Shown: positions 21,888-31,405 of the stretch, piece after piece
Numbering within the stretch: the stretch's first letter is position 1
How the letters are laid out: each line of letters begins with the position of its first letter
NCBI GenBank assembly: GCA_002015125.1
Contig: MUYB01000021.1
Span: forward strand, 2,283 to 66,282
DNA from: [Haemophilus] felis
GTDB taxonomy: Bacteria; Pseudomonadota; Gammaproteobacteria; Enterobacterales; Pasteurellaceae
Direction of reading: 5' to 3'
Length of the DNA: 64,000 nucleotides
Program-made: the position numbers and the translations under genes
The notes under the pieces: generated by a model
Databases searched by the model: none
What the model was told of the DNA's origin: nothing
The model's input: only the letters and a program-made list of their open reading frames with translations

Positions 21888-22658
21888 CTAAAAACTCCAA
21901 GATAAATTAGACACCAATTTACAGTTGTCGCATTTAAAATAGAAAATCCCAAGTGGCGCTTCCAAGCGCCATTTTTGTTTGCAGCAAGGGCAGTGGCGTT
22001 GTTTTTCTTGGGCTAATCTAGCGCCACCGACGCGATACAAATAATAGTAGGTCGGGATTTGAGTGTGTTGTTCAATTTCTTTGGCAAGAGCGATGCCATG
22101 TTTGCTCAGTTGACTGTTGTGTTCTGAAATTTCTGCTAGCGCCACCGCTTCCAATCCTGCGGCATTCATTTGCAGTTGATCGCAAGCCTGCCAATTTTCC
22201 TGCCATTTAATCAAATCCATACTTAACGCTGGCTGTTGCTTGAGCAATTTGTATAGGGGAACGGGCTGCTGATCCGTGCCATTATGTAAGGGGGAACAGC
22301 TTTGGAGATGCGTAGTATAAAGTACTAGCCATTCAGGTTTAGCCTCGGCATAAGTGCTATCGGAATTCAGATCATCGGCGATAATCTGCAAACTATCGAG
22401 GTAAATGCCAGCCTTTTCTGCCTGTTGCAAGGCTTGCTGCACCGGAAGATTATTCCATTTAGGCAATAAACTATGTTGTTCAGGGCAGGTAACTCGCACC
22501 GCAAAGCCCGATTGATTTTCTTGTTCGGCAAAATACAAAGGGATTTCGCGCCCGATAATTTGTCCGTTATAGCGCCACTGATCAATCACTTGATTGATCA
22601 AGCCAAGATGACTTTCTTGAGTAGGAGAACAATGAAAAAAGACTTCAACGAGATACAT
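21888..22658 (-). CDS. DUF2310 zinc-ribbon protein
   Basis: Conserved protein of 256 residues ending in a zinc ribbon with ligands CPCC and CDNC. The family (DUF2310) is annotated as possibly nucleic-acid binding, without a demonstrated role. ATG 22658 has AAGG nine bases upstream; a TTG at 22667 is less likely. Convergent with mltB, divergent from yqcC. Confidence 0.75.
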   Translation of the reverse strand: MYLVEVFFHCSPTQESHLGLINQVIDQWRYNGQIIGREIPLYFAEQENQSGFAVRVTCPEQHSLLPKWNNLPVQQALQQAEKAGIYLDSLQIIADDLNSDSTYAEAKPEWLVLYTTHLQSCSPLHNGTDQQPVPLYKLLKQQPALSMDLIKWQENWQACDQLQMNAAGLEAVALAEISEHNSQLSKHGIALAKEIEQHTQIPTYYYLYRVGGARLAQEKQRHCPCCKQKWRLEAPLGIFYFKCDNCKLVSNLSWSF

Positions 22659-22781
22659 AAGCAACAAACCTTAGCATTGGAAAGGGCGTATTTTAATGTA
22701 TTTTGTTGTCAGCTGCCTGACTTTTCTCTTTTCCGCAAAATCAGTAGAATAGCGCCTTTGTTTTTGATGTGAGGAATAGAT

Positions 22782-23096
22782 ATGTACCAAAAAACGCAAC
22801 AAGCGTTACAGAATTTGCAAAAGGTGATGCAACAACAGGGGTTGTGGCAATCTCAGGCGCCTGATGAACAAGCTTTTTTGAGCGAACAGCCTTTTGCCTT
22901 AGATACCATGACACCAACGGAGTGGTTGCAATGGATTTTTATTCCTCGTATGTTTGCGTTAATCGACGCTGGCGCCACCTTGCCCACACAAATTTCCATT
23001 TCCCCTTATTTAGAAGAAGCGTTGAAAGAAGAAGTTTATTTAGCAGAACTGCTTATGGCAATACAGACGATTGAAAACTTGCTACAAGAGAAGTAG
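22782..23096 (+). CDS. yqcC: YqcC-family protein (DUF446)
   Basis: Small all-helical protein of 104 residues with the family hallmark MTPTEWLQWIFIPRMFALID. It lies 2 bases before truC, as in E. coli where yqcC and truC are neighbours. A role in tRNA modification is suggested only by this linkage. Confidence 0.9.
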   Translation: MYQKTQQALQNLQKVMQQQGLWQSQAPDEQAFLSEQPFALDTMTPTEWLQWIFIPRMFALIDAGATLPTQISISPYLEEALKEEVYLAELLMAIQTIENLLQEK

Positions 23097-23098
23097 CG

Positions 23099-23827
23099 AT
23101 GCTTGACATTCTTTATCAAGATGAGGCGTTAATCGCAGTGAATAAACCAGCTGGCATGTTGGTGCATCGTAGTTGGTTAGATATTCAGGAAACGGAATTT
23201 GTGATGCAAAAATTGCGCGATCAAATTGGGCAATATGTGTATCCCATTCATCGTTTAGATCGCCCCACTTCAGGCGTACTGTTGTTTGCTTTAAGCAGTG
23301 AAATGGCGAATTTACTTTGTGAACAATTTGAGCAACGTCAGGTGGAAAAAACGTATTTAGCGGTGGTGCGTGGTTATTTGACTGGCGTGGCGCGTATTGA
23401 TTATCCGTTGAAAGTGCAGTTAGACAAAGTGGCAGATAAATTTGCTCAATTGGATAAAGCACCACAATCGGCGATTACCGATTATCAAGGGTTATGTACG
23501 GTAGAAATGCCTTATGCGGTGAAAAAATATGCCACAACCCGTTATTCTTTGGTGCGTTTAACGCCGCAAACAGGACGTAAACATCAATTACGACGCCATT
23601 TAAAACATATTTTTCACCCTATTTTAGGCGATACTCAATATGGCGATTTACATCAAAATCGTGCACTCACCGCACACACAGGCGTTCAGCGTTTGATGTT
23701 ACATGCGGAAACCTTAACTTTTACACATCCTCTTACTCAGCAAAAAATCGCCATTCAAGCAAGTTTAGATGAACAATGGCAAATGCTTTTACAGATTTTT
23801 AATTGGTCAATAGCACGGGAATTATGA
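23099..23827 (+). CDS. truC: tRNA pseudouridine(65) synthase TruC
   Basis: RluA-family synthase that modifies U65 of tRNA-Ile and tRNA-Asp in E. coli. The catalytic aspartate lies in [14 protein letters not shown] near residue 55. 242 residues is normal. Its stop overlaps the start of the UPF0181 gene (ATGATG/TGA). Confidence 0.94.
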   Translation: MLDILYQDEALIAVNKPAGMLVHRSWLDIQETEFVMQKLRDQIGQYVYPIHRLDRPTSGVLLFALSSEMANLLCEQFEQRQVEKTYLAVVRGYLTGVARIDYPLKVQLDKVADKFAQLDKAPQSAITDYQGLCTVEMPYAVKKYATTRYSLVRLTPQTGRKHQLRRHLKHIFHPILGDTQYGDLHQNRALTAHTGVQRLMLHAETLTFTHPLTQQKIAIQASLDEQWQMLLQIFNWSIAREL

Positions 23828-23982
23828 TGTTAGAACATAGCTTATTAAATTTAACTCACGAACAACAACAAGAGGCGGTAGAACAAATTCAGCAATTAAT
23901 GGCGCAAGGATTTAGCAGTGGGGAAGCCATTGCAAAAGTGGCGCAAGCGCTACGAGAAGGTGCTGAAAATGAGAATAAATAA
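23827..23982 (+). CDS. UPF0181 (YoaH-like) protein
   Basis: 51 residues with the family core [25 protein letters not shown], here quoted only in part: [13 protein letters not shown]. The ATG overlaps the truC stop, implying coupling; an ATG three bases earlier is equally possible. H. influenzae has the same truC-UPF0181-cspD order. Function unknown. Confidence 0.88.
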   Translation: MLEHSLLNLTHEQQQEAVEQIQQLMAQGFSSGEAIAKVAQALREGAENENK

Positions 23983-24121
23983 AAAATTTTGTGATCTCTG
24001 TTTGATTTTGAACTATTTGTGATTGCTAAATGAATTAAATTAGTTGAATATCCAACTCATCTAGTAGGGGGACCTATTAAATAAAAATGTGTTTGTTATA
24101 AAAATCATTAGAGGTTTTATT

Positions 24122-24331
24122 ATGGAAGTTGGTATTGTTAAATGGTTTAATAATGCAAAAGGTTTTGGTTTCATCTCTGCTGAAGGTTCAGATGCGGATA
24201 TTTTTGCGCACTACTCAGTTATTGAAATGGAAGGCTATCGTTCATTAAAAGCAGGGCAAAAAGTGCATTTTGAAGCGGTGCACGGTGATAAAGGTTCGCA
24301 CGCAACAAAAATAGTGCCTATCGTTGAATAA
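24122..24331 (+). CDS. cspD: Cold shock-like protein CspD
   Basis: 69-residue single-strand nucleic-acid binding cold-shock domain with RNP motifs KGFGFI and DIFAHYSVI. In E. coli CspD is induced in stationary phase and inhibits replication. The ATG at 24122 is preceded by TTAGAGG; a longer in-frame reading from 24089 is not supported. 139 bases separate it from the UPF0181 gene. Confidence 0.93.
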   Translation: MEVGIVKWFNNAKGFGFISAEGSDADIFAHYSVIEMEGYRSLKAGQKVHFEAVHGDKGSHATKIVPIVE

Positions 24332-24365
24332 ATATTTTCCTCTTTAAATTTAGTCAACGAAGTAG

Positions 24366-24391
24366 AAAAGCAAGGAATTTTCCTTGCTTTT
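24366..24391. terminator. Bidirectional terminator between cspD and matP
   Basis: Stem AAAAGCAAGGA/TCCTTGCTTTT (24366-24376 with 24381-24391), U-rich on both strands, serving the convergent genes. Confidence 0.88.
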
Positions 24392-24397
24392 TGCTGT

Positions 24398-24844
24398 TTA
24401 CTTCAACAGATTTTTCAAACTGGCTTTCATTTCTGACATTTGATTTTCAAATTGCGCTTTGCTTTCTCGCTCATCAATCATATAAGTGATGGTTTCAGAT
24501 AAGGTCATTTTCATTTTGCGAGAGTAGCGCGAAAGACGTAACCAAACCGCATATTCCAAATCAATGGACTTCTTCTTAGTGGATTTTTTTTCACCGTTAA
24601 AATAACGCTTACGACGCGCGCGAATGGCTTGATCAAGTTTAACTATGAGATGCGGCGCTAAATGAGATTTAATCCATTCTTCAATTTGTTGGGGATGATT
24701 TTGGCTTGCAACAAGCTGTTGCGCTTTGCTTTCACTCAGACTTTTTTCTTCATAGGCTGTGATATTTTCACCTTCGCGATATTTTCTAATGAGATATAAC
24801 CACTTCCAATTGGCTTCTTGGTTTTCCAGTTTTTGATATTTCAT
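24398..24844 (-). CDS. matP: Macrodomain Ter protein MatP
   Basis: Organises the replication-terminus macrodomain by binding matS sites. The N-terminal MKYQKLENQEANWKW segment, the RARRKRYFN core and the ribbon-helix-helix KKSIDLEYAVW region match MatP closely, with a C-terminal coiled coil. 148 residues is standard. Divergent from the Lon-like gene and fabA, the same neighbourhood as in E. coli. Confidence 0.95.
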   Translation of the reverse strand: MKYQKLENQEANWKWLYLIRKYREGENITAYEEKSLSESKAQQLVASQNHPQQIEEWIKSHLAPHLIVKLDQAIRARRKRYFNGEKKSTKKKSIDLEYAVWLRLSRYSRKMKMTLSETITYMIDERESKAQFENQMSEMKASLKNLLK

Positions 24845-24857
24845 AACATAACCTCGT

Positions 24858-24870
24858 TACAATGTAACTT
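24858..24870. promoter_or_regulatory. matS-like palindrome upstream of matP
   Basis: GTTACAATGTAAC is a 13-bp palindrome 14-26 bases before the matP ATG, next to its ribosome-binding site. It differs from the E. coli matS consensus GTGACRNYGTCAC only at two symmetric positions (3 and 11). A MatP autoregulatory site is an inference. Confidence 0.5.
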
Positions 24871-25027
24871 TGTGCATCAATATACGCGGTTTTGTGGCTT
24901 TTTTCTAGGGAAATTTTTACTCTGTTTAGAAATATGAGATAATGCGCGCCTTTGTTTGACGCTGAAATAAGCAAATTTAAGCAGCGTTAAACGCGTATTT
25001 TACCTTGATTATTGATAGAGAAAGAAT

Positions 25028-26803
25028 GTGTCTCAATTAACTATTGCAAAAAGCCTCTCTTGGCAAGATTTACGTCCAGAATTAAATGCCGGCCTTTCCA
25101 CCAGATCGGCAATTCATTTTTTTACGCTACAAACAAGGTGCGCTGGCGCCTTACGTCATTTTTTGGCAGATCCGCAATCTGAAGTGTTGATGTTAAAAAC
25201 CGATGATGTGGCGACATACAGTCCATTATTAGAAGACTTTGTCAGGGAAAATATTCCGCAAAATGAAAAAATTTTGGGCGTGCATTATGAAATCTCACAA
25301 GGTGATTCTTTCTCTTTTCCGCATATTACGGTGGCGCCAGCACAATCTTTAGCGGATAATTTTGCCGCACAAAAACGCGTAGCCAGCGCGTTGTATGTGG
25401 ATTCTTTTAAACTGCTTGGCGCAGTACGCATTCACCCTCATTCCAAAGATATTCAATTGAAAGCAGGGCTTGTGCACCAGTTAAACGGTGGCGTTTTAAT
25501 TTTAAGTGTAGCTGCGTTACTACAACAATTTGATTTGTGGTGGCGCCTAAAGCAGATTTTGCGTAGCAAACAATTTGATTGGTATTCCGCGCACCCTTTC
25601 AAAGATTTACCGTGCGACATTCCAAGCTATCCTTTATCGCTCAAAGTGATTTTATTGGGCAATCGAGAAGACCTTGCCACTTTTGCTGAACTGGAAACGG
25701 AATTATATCCTTGGGCGGCGTATTCGGAAGTGGAAAATTACTATTGGATCAACGAGTTAGCGCAGCAACAAAATTGGGTGAATTATGTTCATGGGCTAAC
25801 ACAGCAACAGCAAATCCCCCCTTTAACAGCGGAAGCCATCAATACACTTTATCAAATATTGGTACGCGACAGTGAACATCGCCAATTAATTAGCATTGCA
25901 CCGCAAAAAATCAGTTTAATATTGCAGGGTAGCGCCGCTCACTCAGGGCAAGTGGCGCAATTAGAGGCAACTCATATTGAGGCGTTTTATCAACAGCAGT
26001 TACAACAACAGGGCTATTTACAGCAGCAAACCTACGCCGATATTTTAAACGAACAAGTTTATGTGGCTACCGACGGTGAAATGATCGGGCAAATTAACGG
26101 ACTTTCTGTGATTGAATATCAGGGAACGCCCGTTGTATTTGGCGAACCGTCGCGCATGAGTTGCCTTGTGCAATTTGGTGAGGGCGAAATTATTGATATT
26201 GATCGCAAAAACGAATTAGCAGGCAATATTCACAGCAAAGGCATGATGATTGCGCAGTCTTGTTTAGCCAATATACTGGCGCTACCGTCGCAGCTGCCTT
26301 TTTCCGCGTCTTTGGTATTTGAGCAATCCTATGGCGAAATTGACGGCGATAGCGCTTCCTTAGCCAGCTTCTGTGTTTTAGTTAGCGCCTTGGCGGAATT
26401 ACCTCTGCCACAATCAATCGCCGTAACAGGTAGCATCGATCAATTTGGCTTAGTGCATAGCGTCGGCGGTGTGAATGAAAAAATTGAAGGCTTTTTCACC
26501 ATTTGCCAGCAACGAGGTTTAACAGGTAAGCAAGGCGTAATCATTCCTAGCATGGTGATTTCTCAACTGAGTCTTCAGCAAGGGGTGGTTGATGCAGTGA
26601 AAAATGGCGAATTTTTCATTTATCCTGTGGAAGATGTTTATCAAGCCTGTGAAATCTTGTTCCAACGAGATTTAATGGAGGAAGATGAAAAGCGCTACAA
26701 TGAGGATAATCAACCTATTGCCCATTTAATTGCTAAACGCATTGAACGTTCCGAACAACATAACCCAAAAAGACATTGGTTAGATTTTCTCTTTAAAAAG
26801 TAA
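25028..26803 (+). CDS. Lon-family protease-like protein (YcbZ/LonH type)
   Basis: 591 residues. The C-terminal Lon protease domain has the catalytic serine in GDSASLASF and the lysine in VGGVNEKIEGFF. The N-terminal ATPase-like half lacks a recognisable Walker A, as in E. coli YcbZ. GTG start at 25028; the adjacent ATG is out of frame. Order matP / lon-like / fabA is conserved in gammaproteobacteria. Substrates unknown. Confidence 0.9.
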   Translation: MSQLTIAKSLSWQDLRPELNAGLSTRSAIHFFTLQTRCAGALRHFLADPQSEVLMLKTDDVATYSPLLEDFVRENIPQNEKILGVHYEISQGDSFSFPHITVAPAQSLADNFAAQKRVASALYVDSFKLLGAVRIHPHSKDIQLKAGLVHQLNGGVLILSVAALLQQFDLWWRLKQILRSKQFDWYSAHPFKDLPCDIPSYPLSLKVILLGNREDLATFAELETELYPWAAYSEVENYYWINELAQQQNWVNYVHGLTQQQQIPPLTAEAINTLYQILVRDSEHRQLISIAPQKISLILQGSAAHSGQVAQLEATHIEAFYQQQLQQQGYLQQQTYADILNEQVYVATDGEMIGQINGLSVIEYQGTPVVFGEPSRMSCLVQFGEGEIIDIDRKNELAGNIHSKGMMIAQSCLANILALPSQLPFSASLVFEQSYGEIDGDSASLASFCVLVSALAELPLPQSIAVTGSIDQFGLVHSVGGVNEKIEGFFTICQQRGLTGKQGVIIPSMVISQLSLQQGVVDAVKNGEFFIYPVEDVYQACEILFQRDLMEEDEKRYNEDNQPIAHLIAKRIERSEQHNPKRHWLDFLFKK

Positions 26804-26919
26804 CTGATCCGATAAGTTTAGCTTACAAGTGTTCGCTATTTTTATATAGATTTTACTCTGATAGAATCAAGCAGATAAATTTATTGCTTGGCTATTATTC
26901 TACAAAGGAAAATTAAAAA

Positions 26920-27450
26920 ATGAACACCTGTACACAAACGAAAAAAAGCGCTTACGACTATGAAGATTTACTCGCCTCAGGAAAAGGGGAGTTGTTTGGT
27001 AAAGAAGGACCACAATTACCAGCGCCAACCATGCTTATGTTAGATCGCATTGTAAAAATAGCCGAAAACGGTGGCGCCTTTGATAAGGGATATATTGAAG
27101 CTGAGTTGGATATTCACCCTGATTTGCCTTTCTTTGGTTGTCATTTTATTGGCGATCCTGTTATGCCCGGTTGTTTGGGATTAGATGCCATGTGGCAATT
27201 GGTAGGATTCTATCTCGGATGGATCGGCGGTAAAGGTAAAGGACGCGCACTTGGCGTTGGCGAAGTCAAATTCACAGGACAAATTTTACCTACCGCTAAA
27301 AAAGTGATTTATCGTATCAATATTAAACGTCTTATTAACCGTAAATTAGTCATGGGGCTTGCGGACGGCGAAGTGGAAGTGGACGGCAAAATCATTTATA
27401 GCGCCACCGACTTAAAAGTAGGATTGTTTCAGGATACATCGGCTTTTTGA
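26920..27450 (+). CDS. fabA: 3-hydroxydecanoyl-ACP dehydratase/isomerase
   Basis: Introduces the cis double bond for unsaturated fatty acids. The active-site His is in [23 protein letters not shown] (segment near residues 69-90) with the partner Asp in LGLDAMW. 176 residues, normal. AAAGGAAAA precedes the ATG. I saw no FadR-type operator in the 116-base upstream gap. Confidence 0.97.
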   Translation: MNTCTQTKKSAYDYEDLLASGKGELFGKEGPQLPAPTMLMLDRIVKIAENGGAFDKGYIEAELDIHPDLPFFGCHFIGDPVMPGCLGLDAMWQLVGFYLGWIGGKGKGRALGVGEVKFTGQILPTAKKVIYRINIKRLINRKLVMGLADGEVEVDGKIIYSATDLKVGLFQDTSAF

Positions 27451-27472
27451 TTTTCCTGATTTATGAAAACAA

Positions 27473-27505
27473 AAAAAACCTCTAAACAAAATTTAGAGGT
27501 TTTTT
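27473..27505. terminator. Bidirectional terminator between fabA and pykA
   Basis: AAAAAACCTCTAAA (27473-27486) pairs with 27492-27505, A- and T-flanked on both sides, between convergent genes. Confidence 0.92.
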
Positions 27506-27526
27506 AATGGCTAATTTAGTCGTTTA

Positions 27527-28966
27527 TTACTCAACAACAAGTGTACGGCAAGTATTTGAACCGCCTAACAATAACTCATCGCCTTGAGTTAATAACACTA
27601 AATCGCCAGACACTAAGAAACCTTTTTCTTTAAGTAACTCAATTGCTGCTGAAGCACCTTTAGAGTTACGGCTGAAGCCATCGAAATGTACTGGCGTTAC
27701 CCCACGATATAATGCACATAAATTTAATGCTTCTTGATTACGAGAAAGAGCGAAGATCGGCAAGCCAGAACTGATACGAGACATCAATAGGGCAGTGCGA
27801 CCACTGCTTGTTAACGCAATAATTGCTGCAACACCTTTCATATGGTTGGCTGCATACATTGCTGATAAGGCAACAGACTCCTCAATAGAACCAAACTCAA
27901 TATCCATGCGATGACGAGAAACGTTAATGCTTGGCATTTTTTCTGCACCTAAACAAACTTTCGCCATTGTTGCCACGGTTTCCGCTGGATATTGACCTGC
28001 CGCAGTTTCCGCCGAAAGCATAACGGCATCTGTGCCATCTAATACAGCATTTGCCACGTCCATCACTTCCGCACGAGTTGGCATTGGGTTGCTAATCATC
28101 GATTCCATCATTTGTGTAGCAGTAATTACCACACGATTTAATTGACGTGCACGGCGAATCAGTTTTTTCTGAACGCCAACGAGTTCAGGATCACCAATTT
28201 CAACCCCTAAATCGCCACGTGCTACCATAATTACATCCGCCGCTAAAATGATGTCATCCATTGCTTCTTGCGTTGCAACGGTTTCAGCACGTTCAACTTT
28301 TGCCACGATTTTAGCGTTTAATCCAGCAGCTTTAGCCAGTTCGCGAGCATAGTTTAAATCTGCACTTGAGCGAGGGAAAGACACTGCCAAATAATCCACC
28401 CCAATTTTGGCGGCAAGTAAAATATCTTGTTTATCTTTTTCGGTTAACGCATCTGCCGATAAGCCACCACCAAGTTTGTTGATCCCTTTGTTATTTGATA
28501 ATGGACCGCTAACCGTCACTTCTGTAAAGACTTTCGCCCCTTCGGTTGATAACACTTTTAACTGAACACGGCCGTCGTCAAGAAGTAAAATATCACCTGG
28601 AACAACATCTTGCGGCAGGGTTTTATAGTCTAAACCTACGCTTTCTTGTGTACCTTCACCTTTTGGTAAGTCTGCATCAAGAACGAATTTATCACCAATA
28701 TTTAAGAAAATTTTGCCATCTTTAAAAGTAGAAACACGAATTTTTGGCCCTTGTAAGTCCCCTAAAATTGCTACCGTCTTGCCTAATCTTTTAGCGATTT
28801 CGCGCACAGCTTCAGCACGACCAATATGATCTTCAGGTGTGCCGTGCGAAAAGTTCATACGAACGACGTTGGCGCCAGCCATGATAATTCTTTCTAAATT
28901 ATTACCACGTTCTGTTGATGGTCCCATAGTACATACAATTTTAGTTCTTCTTAGTTTTCTAGACAT
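27527..28966 (-). CDS. pykA: Pyruvate kinase
   Basis: Last step of glycolysis. [18 protein letters not shown], the substrate helix [12 protein letters not shown], and [14 protein letters not shown] active-site context around ATQMMESMI are clear. The sequence follows E. coli PykA more closely than PykF. 479 residues. It converges on fabA and is divergent from tRNA-Val. Confidence 0.96.
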   Translation of the reverse strand: MSRKLRRTKIVCTMGPSTERGNNLERIIMAGANVVRMNFSHGTPEDHIGRAEAVREIAKRLGKTVAILGDLQGPKIRVSTFKDGKIFLNIGDKFVLDADLPKGEGTQESVGLDYKTLPQDVVPGDILLLDDGRVQLKVLSTEGAKVFTEVTVSGPLSNNKGINKLGGGLSADALTEKDKQDILLAAKIGVDYLAVSFPRSSADLNYARELAKAAGLNAKIVAKVERAETVATQEAMDDIILAADVIMVARGDLGVEIGDPELVGVQKKLIRRARQLNRVVITATQMMESMISNPMPTRAEVMDVANAVLDGTDAVMLSAETAAGQYPAETVATMAKVCLGAEKMPSINVSRHRMDIEFGSIEESVALSAMYAANHMKGVAAIIALTSSGRTALLMSRISSGLPIFALSRNQEALNLCALYRGVTPVHFDGFSRNSKGASAAIELLKEKGFLVSGDLVLLTQGDELLLGGSNTCRTLVVE

Positions 28967-29162
28967 TATCTACTCCATAAATTATTTATTGAAATATAAA
29001 ACTTTTAGCTTTCACACATAAATCTTGTTTGCCAGCAAAAACCGCGCAGTATTATACGCTTAAAATACAATGAGATCGAGTTAACCTTATGGGAAAATGA
29101 GAAATGACCTAACAAAAAACATTCAATTAAAAGAGGGAATAAGTAAAATCAAAAAATATTAC

Positions 29163-29191
29163 TTGTGTTGAAAATCAAAACTCTATATCAT
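29163..29191 (+). promoter_or_regulatory. Promoter of tRNA-Val
   Basis: -35 TTGTGT (29163-29168), 17-bp spacer, -10 TATCAT (29186-29191), 19 bases before the tRNA gene. Confidence 0.6.
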
Positions 29192-29209
29192 CTGCGCAAC
29201 TTTTCATTC

Positions 29210-29286
29210 GCGACTATAGCTCAGTTGGTTAGAGCACCACCTTGACATGGTGGGGGTCACTGGTTCGAGTCCAGCTAGTCGCACCA
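29210..29286 (+). tRNA. tRNA-Val (GAC), probable phage attachment site
   Basis: 77 nucleotides, acceptor GCGACTA/TAGTCGC, anticodon GAC at 29244-29246, encoded CCA. The integrase gene begins 240 bases downstream, so the 3' end of this tRNA is the likely attL core. The matching attR would lie beyond the window. Confidence 0.95.
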
Positions 29287-29298
29287 TAATTTCACATC

Positions 29299-29357
29299 AA
29301 ACCGCCTCAAATTGTATCAAATAACGTTGTTTTTCAACGGGTTACAATAGGCGGTTT
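29299..29357 (+). terminator. Large stem-loop after tRNA-Val
   Basis: AAACCGCCT (29299-29307) pairs with AGGCGGTTT (29349-29357), ATTGTA with TACAAT inside it, and CGTTG/CAACG at the tip; TGTTTTTT follows. Likely terminates tRNA-Val. Confidence 0.7.
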
Positions 29358-29417
29358 TGTTTTTTATGTCAAATAATGTCATTCAATAGCATACCTTGTC
29401 AAAATTTTGGTATTATA

Positions 29418-29514
29418 TTTAGTATGAGATTACGTTATTTTTAGTATTAGATTAAGCTTAAAACGCCTATTTTGAAAATATAATACTAAATTCTGGTATC
29501 AGTATAATACTAAA
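29418..29514. repeat. Four copies of ATACTAAA in two facing pairs
   Basis: TTTAGTAT at 29418 and 29440 faces ATACTAAA at 29483 and 29507; the latter two sit in exact 12-base repeats (29479-29490 and 29503-29514) spaced 24 bp. Located between attL and int, so integrase arm sites or excisionase/repressor sites are likely. Confidence 0.6.
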
Positions 29515-29525
29515 AGGGGATTGGT

Positions 29526-30767
29526 ATGGCTCGAATCGTGAAACCATTAACGGCGACTGAAATCAATAATGCTAAACCGAAAGATAAGGATTATTCTCTT
29601 TCTGATGGCAATGGTTTATTTTTAGCAATCACAAAAATTTCTAAAATATGGCGATTTCAGTATTACAAGCCTTTTTCTAAAAAGCGAACTATCATTAGTT
29701 TAGGGAGTTATCCTGCGTTATCTTTGGCTGATGCTAGACAAAAGCGTGATGAATACAGGGGGCTGTTAGCTCAAAATATTGATCCACAAGAACATAATCT
29801 TAAACTTACTCAGCAAAAATTAAGGGAAAATGCGTTTACCCTTTATTCTGTCGCTCAAGACTGGTTAAGGTTAAAAGAGAATGAGGTTAGAGCAGGGCAG
29901 TTAAAGCTTGTAACATTTGAAGATATTAAACGCCGCTTGCAGCGGCATTTATTTGATGAGGTTGGACATTTTTCTATTCACGATATTTCCGCACCATTGA
30001 TGATTGAAAAATTCAGGAGGTTGGAGCGAGAAGGGAAATTAGATACCTTACATCGTGTAATTGGCTATCTGAATAATATTATGATTTATGCGGTGAATAG
30101 CTCAATTATTCCACATAACCCAACAGCAGATATTGGCAAGGTTTTTATTAAACCTGTTGCTGAAAATAATCCTACTATTCCAGCAACAGAGTTACCTTTG
30201 TTTTTTGAGCGATTGCAGTCTTCTAAATTAAATATTGAAACAAGATGCGCCATTGAGTTAACCCTTTTGACGGCTATGCGAGTAGGTGCTTTGACACAAA
30301 TGGAGTGGGGGGAGATTGATTGGGATAGTGGCTTGTGGGAAGTGCCGAAAAGTAAAATGAAAGGACGGATTGGTAAAGTGCAAGATTTTACCTGCCCTTT
30401 ATCTAAACAGGCTATTTCAGTATTGCAAGTAATGAAAAAATTAACAGGGCATAGGCAATTTGTTTTTCCTAGTGAGCGAAACCCAAGAGAGCCAATGAGT
30501 AAAGAAACCCCAAATAAGGCGATTAAGCGTATCGGTTATAAGAATAAATTAACCGCACACGGCTTGAGATCGGTTTTCAGTACAGAAATGAATGAGCAGG
30601 AATTCAACCCTGATATTATAGAAGTTTGTCTTGCCCATTTTGAATATTCCAGTGTGCGGGGGGCTTACAATAAAGCAAAATATCTCACTCAACGAATTGA
30701 GTATATGCAGTGGTGGGGGGATTTTGTTGAGCGTTTATCCGATGGTAGAGCATTGATGTGTGGTTAA
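29526..30767 (+). CDS. int: Phage tyrosine integrase (P4 type)
   Basis: 413 residues. An N-terminal arm-binding domain of the DUF4102 type contains YSLSDGNGLFL and ISLGSYPALSLADARQKRDEY. The catalytic core has Arg in AMRVGALTQ near residue 252, HGLRSVFST, His in CLAHFEYSS and the nucleophile Tyr in RGAYNKAKY. It is next to tRNA-Val and reads away from it. Converges with the AlpA-like gene with a 4-base overlap. Confidence 0.96.
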   Translation: MARIVKPLTATEINNAKPKDKDYSLSDGNGLFLAITKISKIWRFQYYKPFSKKRTIISLGSYPALSLADARQKRDEYRGLLAQNIDPQEHNLKLTQQKLRENAFTLYSVAQDWLRLKENEVRAGQLKLVTFEDIKRRLQRHLFDEVGHFSIHDISAPLMIEKFRRLEREGKLDTLHRVIGYLNNIMIYAVNSSIIPHNPTADIGKVFIKPVAENNPTIPATELPLFFERLQSSKLNIETRCAIELTLLTAMRVGALTQMEWGEIDWDSGLWEVPKSKMKGRIGKVQDFTCPLSKQAISVLQVMKKLTGHRQFVFPSERNPREPMSKETPNKAIKRIGYKNKLTAHGLRSVFSTEMNEQEFNPDIIEVCLAHFEYSSVRGAYNKAKYLTQRIEYMQWWGDFVERLSDGRALMCG

Positions 30768-30964
30768 TTGCGGTATCCTCCATTGTGAATAAATTGGATA
30801 TATTCTTCTACTTGAATGTCTGTCCAATAGGTTTTTCCAAAAATTAAGTGTGGGCGTGGAAAATGTTTATCATCACGCATTCTACGATTAAGCGTTGATG
30901 TGCTTGTGCATAATATTTCTGCTAATGCTTTTTTGTCATAAAGTCTTTTGGTTTCTTTTTCCAT
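30764..30964 (-). CDS. AlpA-family regulator / excisionase
   Basis: 66 residues with a MerR-like winged-helix: KKALAEILCTSTSTLNRRMRD followed by FGKTYWTDIQVEEYI, split here for length. AlpA/Cox-type proteins beside integrases direct excision. Last gene of the leftward early operon. Confidence 0.82.
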   Translation of the reverse strand: MEKETKRLYDKKALAEILCTSTSTLNRRMRDDKHFPRPHLIFGKTYWTDIQVEEYIQFIHNGGYRN

Positions 30965-30981
30965 ATTTCCTCCTAAAAATA

Positions 30982-31001
30982 AACCCTAGCGAACTAGGGT
31001 T
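30982..31001 (-). terminator. Terminator upstream of the AlpA gene
   Basis: AACCCTAG/CTAGGGTT stem with a CGAA loop; the minus-strand product ends in TTTATTTTT. Intrinsic terminator inside the leftward operon. Confidence 0.75.
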
Positions 31002-31065
31002 GTTTCAAATAATTTACTAATCTTTCTTCTGCCCATTGTTCGATTTGTTTAATTAACGTTTCCAT
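30994..31065 (-). CDS. Possible 23-residue peptide
   Basis: ATG at 31065 with AAGGAAAG upstream, reading METLIKQIEQWAEERLVNYL and three more residues before a stop inside the terminator stem. It overlaps the end of the preceding gene by 13 bases. The ribosome-binding site and overlap favour a real leader or small protein, but the evidence is thin. Confidence 0.35.
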   Translation of the reverse strand: METLIKQIEQWAEERLVNYLKQP

Positions 31066-31340
31066 TTTTTCTTTCCTTTTTGTTGAAATTTACTGCGCTT
31101 TACATTTTCCGCTGCCATTTGGGTGATTTTGATATTTAGGCGGCTGATGTATTCGTCTTTTTCCTTGCGGATTTTTTCATAGTCTTCAATTTGAATTTCT
31201 TTCCATTCTATTTCCCGCAAAAGATGTTCTTTTTCTAGACTGTGATTGCTTTTTAACCTATTGATTTCTTGCCTGAGGATGTCGAGTTGCTGGATAAGCT
31301 CTTTCTGCTTGGTGAAGAAAAGTTTGAGTTTTTTAAACAT
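31053..31340 (-). CDS. Hypothetical coiled-coil protein
   Basis: 95 residues, highly charged, predicted coiled coil from about residue 12 to 75, then a very basic tail (QQKGKKKWKR). No recognised domain. Part of the leftward early operon. Confidence 0.6.
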   Translation of the reverse strand: MFKKLKLFFTKQKELIQQLDILRQEINRLKSNHSLEKEHLLREIEWKEIQIEDYEKIRKEKDEYISRLNIKITQMAAENVKRSKFQQKGKKKWKR

Positions 31341-31360
31341 AGTTGATCCTTAAATAAAAA

Positions 31361-31380
31361 AGCCACCTGTGTAGGTGGCT
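31361..31380 (-). terminator. Terminator upstream of the coiled-coil gene
   Basis: AGCCACCT/AGGTGGCT stem, GTGT/ACAC loop, then TTTTTTATTT on the minus strand. Confidence 0.8.
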
Positions 31381-31405
31381 GTATTCGTTGTTGGGTGGTT
31401 GTTAA

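Noticed and set aside
22473..22772. A plus-strand frame overlapping the DUF2310 gene
   Set aside because: It is the shadow of the zinc-ribbon gene; the conserved cysteines are on the minus strand.
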